A stretch of DNA of 10,628 bases, from NCBI GenBank assembly GCA_016844515.1, contig JAERMP010000072.1, forward strand, positions 1 to 10,628, written 5' to 3'. Position numbers and translations under genes: made by a program. The DNA is from Thermoleophilia bacterium (lineage in GTDB: Bacteria > Actinomycetota > Thermoleophilia > Gaiellales > Gaiellaceae). The notes beneath the pieces were generated by a model, which did not search any database, had not been told where the DNA came from, and saw nothing but the letters and a program-made list of their open reading frames with translations. Shown in pieces: positions 1 to 6,167 of the stretch (the stretch's first letter is position 1; each line of letters begins with the position of its first letter).

Positions 1-597
1 CCCGCCCCACGCGCGCCCCAGCCACCAGAAGTCCGTGCCGAGCTCGCCGCTGTACGCAAGCTCGGTCCCGCCAGTCGTCTCGCGTAGGACGAACTGTTCG
101 ACGACATACGGCACGGGGCCACGGACGAGCCGGAAATGCACGCGCTCGGGCGGCTCGAAGCGCACCTTCTCGACCGTCGTCGTCACGAAGGGACCGGTCC
201 GCGTGTAGTGCTCGGCAACGACCTCGTTCTCGTCGCGCTCCAAGACCCGTAGCTTGCGCTCGAGGGCGCGCGGCGTTCGGCGGAGGTAGGGCGACGAGAT
301 CACGTCGAAGACGACCTCGCGCGGTGCGGCGATGCTCCATGTCATAGGTCCGAGCGGGTGCTGGATTCGCGAGAGCACAGCGCTCACCGTGGCCGGCTCG
401 GACGCGACCTGCTCCGGCGAACCGAGCGATCGCAACTGCTCGAGCGTGCGCTGCATGGACTCCAGCATCGCCCGGCAGCGCTTGCAGCGCGCGAGGTGGC
501 GCCTGACCCGTGCGAGGCTTCGCCCTTCGAGCTCGCCGTCGACGTAGTCGGAGATCCGCTCACCCGTCTCCTGACAGGACGCCATCCAGGGCTTCAT
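1..597 (-). CDS. zf-HC2 anti-sigma domain fused to SRPBCC-like domain (partial, 3' end outside window)
   Basis: An open frame of 199 codons runs leftward from ATG 597 off the window edge. Residues 1-45 form an anti-sigma zinc finger: Cys8, then His34-x3-Cys38-x2-Cys41, the HxxxCxxC signature of zf-HC2/ZAS proteins, which bind and hold ECF sigma factors. From about residue 85 (position 345, an internal ATG) the sequence changes to an SRPBCC (polyketide cyclase/START-like) pattern beginning TWSIAAPREVVFDVI, with alternating strands continuing to the edge; this fold usually binds hydrophobic ligands. No stop separates the two parts: 597 and 345 are exactly 84 codons apart. The domain calls are from pattern recognition. 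The gene is divergent from the ECF sigma gene at 667, so it is probably its regulator. An in-frame ATG at 612 is an alternative start adding five residues; neither start has a clear Shine-Dalgarno. It could instead be two genes if ATG 345 is used independently, but that ATG also lacks a good ribosome site. Confidence 0.7.
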   Translation of the reverse strand, partial: MKPWMASCQETGERISDYVDGELEGRSLARVRRHLARCKRCRAMLESMQRTLEQLRSLGSPEQVASEPATVSAVLSRIQHPLGPMTWSIAAPREVVFDVISSPYLRRTPRALERKLRVLERDENEVVAEHYTRTGPFVTTTVEKVRFEPPERVHFRLVRGPVPYVVEQFVLRETTGGTELAYSGELGTDFWWLGRAWGG

Positions 598-619
598 TAC
601 AAGATCGAGCATGTCTACT

Positions 620-648
620 TAGACGCCACAGCCGGGCGGTTCGTTTCA
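620..648 (-). promoter_or_regulatory. candidate ECF-type promoter for the anti-sigma/SRPBCC gene
   Basis: Read leftward, TGAAAC (643-648) is followed after 17 bases by CGTCTA (620-625). This resembles the GAAC/GAAAC -35 and CGTC -10 elements typical of ECF sigma promoters. Transcription would begin near 612-613, giving a leaderless mRNA for ATG 612 or a leader of about 15 bases for ATG 597. An ECF unit regulating its own anti-sigma gene is common. This is a motif match by eye only. Confidence 0.4.
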
Positions 649-666
649 GCATCGTACGATCTCGGG

Positions 667-1170
667 ATGCCGCCCGCTGAGCAGCCCGATGCCGAGCTCG
701 TTCGGCTCGCGCAGGCGGGCGACGTCGACGCCTTCGCGGAGATCGTGCGGCGCCACGACGAAGAGGCTGTCCAGGACGCGTTCGTCCAGGCGTGGCGCAA
801 TCTCGATCGCTACCGCGGCGAGGCCGCGCTGTTCACCTGGCTCTACCGGATCGGCGTAAACACGGCGCTCGCCCGGAGACGCCGCAAGGGGCTCGCGACG
901 GTCGATATAGGCGCCCTGGAAGGCCGAGAAGCCCCGAGTGTCGATCGCCGGCATGGCCCCGAGGCTGCCGATCTACGCGGCCTTGTCCTCGCGGCACTCG
1001 CCGAGCTTTCCTTCGAGTTCAGAGAAGCCGTCGTTTTGCGGGATCTGGCCGGCCTCACGAATGCGGAGGTCGCAGAGGCGCTCGGCGTGAGCATCGCTGC
1101 CGCGAAGAGCCGGATCCACCGCGGCCGCCTTCAGCTGCGCGACCACCTGGAGCCGCTCGACCACGACTAG
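667..1170 (+). CDS. ECF-family RNA polymerase sigma factor with shortened region 2
   Basis: A 167-residue sigma-70 family protein of the ECF group, which directs RNA polymerase to a small stress or signal regulon. Region 2 starts with LVRLAQAGDVDAFAEIVRRH (residues 11-30), includes EEAVQDAFVQAWRNL (32-46) and the GEAALFTWLYRIGVN stretch. Region 4 (about 105-163) has the helix-turn-helix TNAEVAEALGVSIAAAKSRIHRGR, which reads the -35 element. The odd point is the junction at residues 30-32: family members normally have about 20 more residues (regions 2.1 to early 2.2) between the RRH/RRY position and the EEAVQDAF helix. Here they are missing without a frameshift. ATG 667 was chosen because the conserved region begins a few residues later; the frame is open upstream to 358, but that part is not sigma-like and overlaps the divergent gene. 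The adjacent zf-HC2 gene is the likely partner. Confidence 0.85.
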   Translation: MPPAEQPDAELVRLAQAGDVDAFAEIVRRHDEEAVQDAFVQAWRNLDRYRGEAALFTWLYRIGVNTALARRRRKGLATVDIGALEGREAPSVDRRHGPEAADLRGLVLAALAELSFEFREAVVLRDLAGLTNAEVAEALGVSIAAAKSRIHRGRLQLRDHLEPLDHD

Positions 1171-1238
1171 AGGCCTGATGTGAAAGTCGGCTCGGTCACG
1201 GAGATGAGCTCGCTTGCCCACTCAGCGCGTTTGCTTGA

Positions 1239-1268
1239 TTGACACAGACGTCACAAGAGTGCCATGAT
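1239..1268 (+). promoter_or_regulatory. candidate housekeeping-type promoter for the cupin gene
   Basis: A perfect -35 hexamer TTGACA (1239-1244) is followed after 18 bases by CATGAT (1263-1268), four of six matches to TATAAT. The leader to the start at 1322 would be about 45-50 bases. It lies in the 151-base gap after the sigma gene, suggesting the cupin gene is transcribed independently of the ECF regulator. Motif match only. Confidence 0.4.
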
Positions 1269-1310
1269 CGGACGAATTGCCCGCAGGACGCGGGCGGATC
1301 TCTAGGGGAG

Positions 1311-1315
1311 AGGAG
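1311..1315 (+). promoter_or_regulatory. ribosome binding site fixing a TTG start
   Basis: AGGAG lies six bases before TTG 1322 in a purine-rich stretch. It selects TTG 1322 over the earlier in-frame TTG at 1277, and it places the charged Arg/Lys n-region of the signal peptide at the very N terminus. Confidence 0.6.
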
Positions 1316-1321
1316 AAAGTC

Positions 1322-1774
1322 TTGCGCGTATTGCGTTCGAAGAAGAAGTGGGCTGCCGCGACCGTCGGAGTTGCGGTGATCGGAGTGTTGGTCCCCGCTT
1401 TCGTCACAGCGAACTTCGACAACCCCCTCCATCTGAACAGTGACCGGGTCAAGTTCCAGACGAAGGATCCGACCTACGTCCGCGTCCAAAGGATCGACTT
1501 CAGTGCGGGTGGCAAAAGCGGCTGGCATCACCACCCAGGCATCGTGATCGTGGCTGTGCAGTCGGGTACGGTGACCTTCACGCATTCAGACTGCAGCTCG
1601 AAGACGTACGGGCCGCCCACTGCCGTGTTCGTCGAGGGCGACGATGACCCAGGCCAGGCCTCCAGCACCACAGGGGCGATCGTCTATGCGACGTTCGTTG
1701 CGCCGAACGAGGGCCCCGTCACCTCCACGACATTCCGGACAGACGACCCCGCACCAACGCCTTCCTGCCCGTGA
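1322..1774 (+). CDS. secreted or membrane-anchored small cupin-domain protein
   Basis: From TTG 1322 the protein has 150 residues. Residues 1-9 are basic (RSKKK), 10-30 form a hydrophobic segment ending in VTA-N, consistent with a signal peptide or N-terminal anchor, so the rest is probably outside the membrane. Residues 53-127 form one cupin barrel: RIDFSAGGKSGWHHHPG carries the metal-binding cupin motif 1 (His69-His71), followed by GTVTF and later strand segments (AFVEGDDDPGQAS, AIVYATFVAP). Cys91 and Cys149 could form a disulfide. Such cupins bind a metal and a small ligand, but the substrate cannot be read from the sequence. The gene has its own promoter-like sequence and ends in two hairpins, so it looks monocistronic. 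Alternatives such as a small dioxygenase or sugar-binding cupin cannot be separated. Confidence 0.75.
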   Translation: MRVLRSKKKWAAATVGVAVIGVLVPAFVTANFDNPLHLNSDRVKFQTKDPTYVRVQRIDFSAGGKSGWHHHPGIVIVAVQSGTVTFTHSDCSSKTYGPPTAVFVEGDDDPGQASSTTGAIVYATFVAPNEGPVTSTTFRTDDPAPTPSCP

Positions 1775-1786
1775 TTGCAGGCGGTG

Positions 1787-1804
1787 CGGATCCCAGAGGA
1801 TCCG
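1787..1804 (+). terminator. hairpin 1 downstream of the cupin gene
   Basis: A perfect 7-bp stem CGGATCC/GGATCCG with a CAGA loop, 12 bases after the cupin stop codon. There is no T-tract. It may protect the transcript 3' end or help termination together with the longer hairpin at 1834. Confidence 0.4.
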
Positions 1805-1833
1805 GGTCGTAGAAGGGCACGTTTGCAAGACCT

Positions 1834-1868
1834 GCCCCGGTGCCCGGCTCGTCGCCGGGCACCGGGGC
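1834..1868 (+). terminator. strong GC-rich hairpin 2 downstream of the cupin gene
   Basis: A perfect 15-bp stem (1834-1848 with 1854-1868) around a TCGTC loop. It lacks a T-tract, as is common for terminators of high-GC actinobacteria. It separates the cupin gene from plsY. In the rest of 1775-2001 I see no convincing gene. Confidence 0.6.
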
Positions 1869-2001
1869 GACGCTTGGATAGGGCGCTCCGGCGCTAGTCG
1901 CGACGTCAACGGCGTGCGTTTCACATCAATCATCTAAGCCCCGCGCGAGAATCGTTTCCGAAGCACGGCGCGTCGAACTCCACGCGGGCCTGCGCTCACT
2001 A

Positions 2002-2640
2002 ATGCCGAACCTCATTCGCTTACTGTCGGCCGCTGCGGGCGGGTACCTCCTCGGGACGACTCCGTCCGCGGATGTCGCCTCGCAACTCACCTCGAGGGAC
2101 GGCGTCGACGTTCGCTCCAGCGGGACCGGGAATCCCGGCGGTACGAACGCGCGACGCGTGCTCGGTCGCGGTCCCGGCTACGCCGTCGTGGTTGCGGACA
2201 TTGCGAAGGGGACGGGTGCGTGTGCCTGGGGCCGCCGGTGCGCAGGGGATCCCGGGGCGCACGTCGCCGGAGTAGCGGCTGTCGTCGGCCATTGCTACCC
2301 GCTCTGGACGCGGTTTCGAGGTGGCAAGGGCGTCGCGACGAGCTTCGGCCAGTGCGTGTACACATTCCCGGCCTGGGCCCCGATCGACTTCGGCCTTGCG
2401 ATGGCCGTCGCCCGCATACCCCGCTTGAAGCGGCCGGCCCTCGTTTCCGTCTGCGTCTCGTCCGCCGCGTGGTTGTTGGCGAGCGTCGCCTGGTGGAAAC
2501 GGGGACTTCCGAACCTCTGGGGCCCGAGGCCTACCGGTGCGCTCCCCGTGGCGAACGGAGCGACCGTTCTCGTGATCCTGTCGAGAGGGGTCACCATGCT
2601 TCGGCGCCGTGAGCTGGACGAGCTCGCGATTCCTCGATGA
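2002..2640 (+). CDS. plsY: glycerol-3-phosphate acyltransferase PlsY (acyl-phosphate dependent)
   Basis: A 212-residue membrane enzyme that transfers an acyl group from acyl-phosphate to glycerol-3-phosphate, giving lysophosphatidic acid, the first step of phospholipid synthesis. PlsY motifs are visible: SSGTGNPGGTNARRVLG (residues 39-55, canonical SGNxGATNxxR), DIAKG (66-70) and GHCYPLWTRFRGGKGVATSFG (96-116), with the His97 and GGKG signature. Hydrophobic segments occur near 4-19, 58-75, 86-102, 146-165 and 186-197. Length is typical. The cytosolic and loop segments are more polar than usual, for example after residue 125, but no motif is lost. ATG 2002 is the only sensible start, although no strong ribosome site precedes it. 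Its stop overlaps the start of the DegV-family gene, so the two are probably translationally coupled. Confidence 0.88.
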   Translation: MPNLIRLLSAAAGGYLLGTTPSADVASQLTSRDGVDVRSSGTGNPGGTNARRVLGRGPGYAVVVADIAKGTGACAWGRRCAGDPGAHVAGVAAVVGHCYPLWTRFRGGKGVATSFGQCVYTFPAWAPIDFGLAMAVARIPRLKRPALVSVCVSSAAWLLASVAWWKRGLPNLWGPRPTGALPVANGATVLVILSRGVTMLRRRELDELAIPR

Positions 2641-3437
2641 GCGGCGTCGCGATCGTCACCGACACGAGTGCGCTGTTCCCGGTAGGCGTTGCCGAGCGAC
2701 TCGGAGTCAGCGTGGTTCCGATCGCGATCGCCTTCGACGGAGACACGTTCGACGAGCACGCGCGGGGGATCGACGACTTCTACGGCTTGCTGTGCGGCGG
2801 GGCGACGGCAACCACGGCGCAGCCGAGTCCGGGCGCCTTTCTCGACGCCTATAGGGCGGCCGCAGCCGCCGGAGCCAGGGAGGTGCTCTCGATCCATCTG
2901 GATGCCCGGGTCTCCGCGACCGTGGCCTCGGCAGAGCTCGCCGCGGATGAGGCCTCGATCCCGGTGACCGTCGTGGATTCGGGCACCGTGAGCTTCGGTG
3001 TCGGTGTGTGTGTTCGGGCCGCGGCGAAGGCTGTCGCCGCCGGAGCATCGGCTCGGGATGCGGTCACGGTGGTCCGCCGTCTTGGCTCCGAGTTGCACAA
3101 CGTTTTCGTCGCCCGCGGCGGAGCACGTGGACGCGTGCCAGACGAGCCGGAGTGGGCGGTGCTCGAGTTCGTAGACGGCAAGACCAGCGTGCGCGGGGCG
3201 TGCGCTACGGTCGACGAAGCCGTTGAGGTCATGGCCGGCACGGTGCCGCAGGAGGAACCCGGGCGGGCCGCGGTTGGCCACGCGGCGGAGGCGATGCGGC
3301 CCGCAGCCGATGCGCTCGCCGTGTTGCTCGCGAGCTCGTCTCGGGTCATCGGCGTGGAGCGCTACCGCGTTGGCGCCGCAGTCGGAGCACACACCGGCCC
3401 GTTCAGCTTCGGCGCCTTCTGGTGGGCGAGCAAGTAG
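2637..3437 (+). CDS. DegV/FakB-family fatty-acid-binding protein
   Basis: A 266-residue cytosolic DegV-fold protein. Family marks are VTDTSA (residues 7-12), TTAQPSPGAF (59-68), the SATVASAELA helix (93-102) that corresponds to the usual LSGTYQSA, VVDSGTVSFG (112-121), and the C-terminal VGAAVGAHTGPFSFGAFWW. DegV proteins bind a fatty acid; FakB members present it to the kinase FakA, giving acyl-phosphate for PlsX/PlsY. The 4-base ATGA overlap with plsY supports that role. The second domain is degenerate: the usual YLRRGGRI is replaced by VFVARGGARGRVP, and the hinge is shorter than in typical 280-residue members. No FakA gene is in the window. I am sure of the family; the FakB role is inferred from the neighbour. 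Confidence 0.85.
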   Translation: MSGVAIVTDTSALFPVGVAERLGVSVVPIAIAFDGDTFDEHARGIDDFYGLLCGGATATTAQPSPGAFLDAYRAAAAAGAREVLSIHLDARVSATVASAELAADEASIPVTVVDSGTVSFGVGVCVRAAAKAVAAGASARDAVTVVRRLGSELHNVFVARGGARGRVPDEPEWAVLEFVDGKTSVRGACATVDEAVEVMAGTVPQEEPGRAAVGHAAEAMRPAADALAVLLASSSRVIGVERYRVGAAVGAHTGPFSFGAFWWASK

Positions 3438-3467
3438 CCGCGCCGCCGCTTCCGCGACGGCGCGGCT
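3436..3467. terminator. hairpin between convergent genes, possible bidirectional terminator
   Basis: A perfect 10-bp stem AGCCGCGCCG (3436-3445) with CGGCGCGGCT (3458-3467) around a 12-base loop. It starts in the DegV stop codon and ends 14 bases before the stop of the leftward gene, which is where a shared terminator for convergent genes is expected. No T-tract. Confidence 0.55.
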
Positions 3468-3481
3468 CCAAGGTCAGCGCC

Positions 3482-3889
3482 TTATTTCTGGATGGGACAG
3501 AGGAAGTCGTTCTCGGCTACTCGGGTGATCGTCACATCGCCTGCGGCGGCGGCAGCGAGGATTGCCGACTCTGATGTGAGGAGGTATGGATCGTCGTTCC
3601 ACGTAACGGAGTGGAACGCCCAGTGCCCTCCGTTGTAGCCTGCGTCGCCAGGGGCGAGGCCGACGACGGCCTTCTGGCCCGAGACGCCGTTCGTGATCCC
3701 GTAGAACGGATCCGTGCCTTCGTTCGGGAACGCGGACGGCGGGACCACTGTTCTGACGGTGTCGCCGTCGTAGAAGCAGCAGCCTCCCGGGAACACGAAT
3801 CCGGGTCGAGCTGCTGTTGCGACCGCCGAGACGACGAGTACCGCTGCCGCAACGGCCAGGAGCGTTACGAGACGTCGGGATGAAGCCAT
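3482..3889 (-). CDS. small secreted protein of unknown function
   Basis: A 135-residue protein from ATG 3889, preceded by a good purine-rich ribosome site (AAGGGGAG). Residues 1-26 form a clear Sec signal peptide: basic SSRR, then a long Ala/Val/Leu core, then a VATA-A cleavage site. The mature part has paired cysteines (FPGGCCFYDGD) and a third Cys near the C terminus (DFLCPIQK), a Gly/Pro-rich middle with an NGGHWAFHSVTWND segment, then a helical stretch SAILAAAAAGDVTI. I recognise no named domain; the shape is that of small exported proteins common in actinobacteria. It is transcribed alone, divergent from fdhD and convergent with the DegV gene. The frame is open upstream to 4024, but the signal peptide and ribosome site fix this start. 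Confidence 0.75.
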   Translation of the reverse strand: MASSRRLVTLLAVAAAVLVVSAVATAARPGFVFPGGCCFYDGDTVRTVVPPSAFPNEGTDPFYGITNGVSGQKAVVGLAPGDAGYNGGHWAFHSVTWNDDPYLLTSESAILAAAAAGDVTITRVAENDFLCPIQK

Positions 3890-3996
3890 GATCTCCCCTT
3901 TCGTGGTGGACGCTCCGACGGTACGAGGCGTTTCTTGCAGAGGGGCTACAGGGGTCTTACGGGTCGATGAACTCATGCGGCCAGTACGCTCACGAG

Positions 3997-4776
3997 ATGA
4001 GCGCACTACCGCCGTACAGCACACGTCCGGTCGCGGTCGTGCGCTTTCCGGGGGGTCATTCGGACGATCAGGTCGCCGTCGAGGAACCGCTCGAGATCAG
4101 GATCGGCGGCGAGCCGGTCGCGGTCACGATGCGCACGCCCGGTCACGACGAGGAGCTCGCGCTCGGTTTCTGCATTACGGAAGGGCTCGCGCCCGTCGCG
4201 GCTCGCGTCCCCGACGATCTTGCGGCGAACACGGTCGATGTCGAAGCCAGCGGCTTCGACCCAGAGCGGCTGCGCCGCTACTTCTACACCTCGTCGTCGT
4301 GCGGGGTCTGCGGAAAAGGGGCGATCGAGGCGATCGAGGTCTCCGCTCCTCGCATCGAGAGCACACTCGAGATTCGCGCTGACATCGTCACCTCCCTCCC
4401 TGAGCGGCTGCTCGAGGTGCAGCGTGGATTCGCCGCGACGGGCGGCCTGCACGCGACGGGGCTCTTCGACGCCGCGGGTGAGCTCCTGTGTGTTCGCGAG
4501 GACGTCGGCCGGCACAACGCCATGGACAAGGTCGTGGGTTGGGCGTTTCTCGACGGGGTCCTCCCGCTCACGAGCCATGTCCTCTGCGTGAGTGGACGCC
4601 TGTCGTTCGAGCTCGTGCAGAAGGCCGCCGTCGCAGGGTGTCCGGTGCTGGTGGCGGTCGGCGCACCGTCGTCGCTGGCCGTCGAGCTTGCCGCCGATCG
4701 CGGCGTGACGCTCTGCGGCTGGGTTCGGGAGGGGCGCGTGACCGTCTACACGGAACCGTGGCGGATTCGGACGTGA
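3997..4776 (+). CDS. fdhD: FdhD, sulfurtransferase for formate dehydrogenase maturation
   Basis: A 259-residue protein that passes sulfur from a cysteine desulfurase to the molybdenum bis-MGD cofactor, which is required for formate dehydrogenase activity. FdhD signatures: VAVEEPLEIRIGG (residues 27-38), TMRTPGHDEELALGF (44-58), the catalytic CxxC in SSSCGVCGKG (Cys102, Cys105), REDVGRHNAMDKVVG, and SGRLSFELVQKAAVAGCP with VAVGAPSSLAVELA near the C terminus. All key residues are present and length is normal. ATG 3997 matches the usual family N terminus; ATG 3967 in the same frame would add ten residues. It heads a rightward operon with mobA; a GTG in the mobA frame overlaps its stop codon. Its client is most likely the formate dehydrogenase at 8048-10628. 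Confidence 0.93.
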   Translation: MSALPPYSTRPVAVVRFPGGHSDDQVAVEEPLEIRIGGEPVAVTMRTPGHDEELALGFCITEGLAPVAARVPDDLAANTVDVEASGFDPERLRRYFYTSSSCGVCGKGAIEAIEVSAPRIESTLEIRADIVTSLPERLLEVQRGFAATGGLHATGLFDAAGELLCVREDVGRHNAMDKVVGWAFLDGVLPLTSHVLCVSGRLSFELVQKAAVAGCPVLVAVGAPSSLAVELAADRGVTLCGWVREGRVTVYTEPWRIRT

Positions 4777-4807
4777 CCCGGGGTCAGACCCGGGGTCAGA
4801 CCCCGGG
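4776..4807. repeat. 12-bp tandem repeat forming a palindrome
   Basis: ACCCGGGGTCAG occurs twice in tandem (4776-4787 and 4788-4799), followed by a partial third copy. Positions 4789-4797 and 4799-4807 form a perfect 9-bp inverted repeat around a single A. GGGGTCAGACCCC-type palindromes occur repeatedly in intergenic regions of several environmental bacteria, so this may be a mobile REP-like unit. It lies exactly between fdhD and the ATG of the mobA fusion gene. Confidence 0.7.
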
Positions 4808-4826
4808 ACGTGGCTCGAATGGACAG

Positions 4827-6167
4827 ATGTGCACGGGGATCCTTCTCGTTGGCGGAGCCTCCGAGCGGTTTGGCTCGCCGAAGGCGCTTGCATCGTTCCG
4901 CGGCGAGACGCTCGCCGAACGCGCATGGAGAGTCCTCGCCGAGGTGTGCGACGAGGTGATCGCAGTCGGTAAGGACGCGGATGAGCTCGCGCTGCCGTTC
5001 CCGGTCGTCGACGACGGCTCGAACGAGCGCGCGCCGGTGTTCGGTGTGATCGCCGGGCTCCGAGCTGCCTCGCACGAACGCTGCTTGATGCTGCCCGTCG
5101 ACTGCCCGTTGGTGACACCTGACGTCTTGCGCGCCCTGGCCGAAGCGCAGGCGATTCCTCAAACGGGACCGCTTCCCGGCGTGTTTTCGCGAGCGATGCT
5201 CCCCGACCTCGAAGCGAGGGTCGCGGCAGGCGAGCTCTCGCTCAAAGGTGTGAACACCACGGTGTTCGAAGTCGACGAGCGCCGGCTCGCGAACGTCAAC
5301 ACACGCATGGATCTGATCGAAGCGGCAGTCGCAGAGTGGGCGCGGGAGCGTGGGGACGTGCGAGCCGCGATTGTCGTCGGCTCTCGAGCGCGCGCGGACA
5401 CACCGGCGGACCGGTGGTCGGATCTCGACATCATCCTGATCGTCGACGACCCGGAGCCTTACGCAAGGAGCGCCGCCTGGGTCTCCGAGTTCGGCACGCC
5501 TGCGCTCACGTTCCTCGAGGAAACTCCCCTCGGGCAGCGTGAGCGGCGTGTCCTCTACGAGACGGGGGAGGACGTCGATCTTCCCCTCTTTCCACTCTCG
5601 GCGCTCGAGCGGCTCGAGCAGAGTTCGAACGCGGCGGCACTCCTTGCCCGTGGCTACCGGCTCCTCGTCGACGAGATCGGCCTCGAAGAGCGTCTTCGGA
5701 GCCTCGTCGCGAGTACTCCCGCGCCCACGCACCCCACGCAGGCCGACTTCGAGCAGCTTGCGGCCGACTTCTGGTACCACGCGCTCTGGACCGCGAAGAA
5801 GCTCCGCCGAGGCGAAGTGTTCACTGCCATCGATTGCCTCGACGGGTACATGAAGGCGAGGCTCGTCACGCTGCTCGAGTGGCACGCGCGTGCGGTCGAT
5901 CCGTCCGTCGATACTTGGCACGCGGGTCGATTTCTCGAGCGGTGGGCGGATCCGGGAGCGCTCTCGGCGCTCGAGAAGGCGTTCGCTCACTACGACGTGC
6001 GTGATGTGGCCCGCGCTCTGTGGGAGACGATCGATCTCTTCCAGGGGCTCGAAGAGGAGACCGCCTCGCGCCTCGGTCTGGAGGTCAAGCTCGACCACAC
6101 CGATCTCAGACGCCGCGTTGCCGAGGTCGTTCCCGACCCGCGCGGCGCATCTACCCTGTGGCCGTGA
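4827..6167 (+). CDS. MobA-like molybdenum cofactor guanylyltransferase fused to ANT(6)-like nucleotidyltransferase
   Basis: A 446-residue two-domain protein. Residues 3-160 are a MobA/NTP_transf_3 domain: LLVGGASERFGSPKAL (6-21, nucleotide-binding GG...K19), LPVDCPLVTPD with metal-binding Asp92, and the closing LANVNTRMDL. MobA joins GMP to molybdopterin, making the MGD cofactor of formate dehydrogenase. Residues about 162-435 resemble aminoglycoside 6-adenylyltransferases (ANT(6)/AadE): VVGSRARADTPADRWSDLDIIL has the Gly185-Ser186...Asp199-x-Asp201 signature, EDVDLPLF a third acidic site, and the C-terminal half the expected ADFWYHALWTAKKL and LDGYMKARLVTLLEWHA helices. All catalytic-looking residues are kept in both halves. 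The second domain's substrate is unknown; resistance is not implied. A GTG at 4773 overlapping the fdhD stop would add 18 repeat-encoded residues; ATG 4827 better fits the family. The stop overlaps the next gene's GTG. Confidence 0.85.
   Translation: MCTGILLVGGASERFGSPKALASFRGETLAERAWRVLAEVCDEVIAVGKDADELALPFPVVDDGSNERAPVFGVIAGLRAASHERCLMLPVDCPLVTPDVLRALAEAQAIPQTGPLPGVFSRAMLPDLEARVAAGELSLKGVNTTVFEVDERRLANVNTRMDLIEAAVAEWARERGDVRAAIVVGSRARADTPADRWSDLDIILIVDDPEPYARSAAWVSEFGTPALTFLEETPLGQRERRVLYETGEDVDLPLFPLSALERLEQSSNAAALLARGYRLLVDEIGLEERLRSLVASTPAPTHPTQADFEQLAADFWYHALWTAKKLRRGEVFTAIDCLDGYMKARLVTLLEWHARAVDPSVDTWHAGRFLERWADPGALSALEKAFAHYDVRDVARALWETIDLFQGLEEETASRLGLEVKLDHTDLRRRVAEVVPDPRGASTLWP

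Noticed and set aside
358..666. Upstream extension of the ECF sigma frame to GTG 358
   Set aside because: The extra 103 residues are antisense to the anti-sigma gene and show no sigma-like pattern; the conserved region starts just after ATG 667.
1644..1937. Frame with a zinc-ribbon-like CRRCG...CKTC pattern near 1770-1840
   Set aside because: Most of it overlaps the cupin gene in another frame, and the Cys pairs fall in hairpin-forming sequence. There is no start or ribosome site for a separate small protein, so it is probably chance.
4006..6098. Long leftward open frames (4006-5118 and 4746-6098) opposite fdhD and the mobA fusion
   Set aside because: Their translations are Arg/Pro/His-rich with no motif. 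They are typical antisense shadows of GC-rich genes, whereas the rightward frames carry complete family signatures.
5380..6150. Reading the ANT(6)-like domain as an acquired antibiotic-resistance gene
   Set aside because: It is fused in frame to MobA, matches the base composition of its neighbours and has no mobile elements nearby. Similar chromosomal domains often have unknown substrates.
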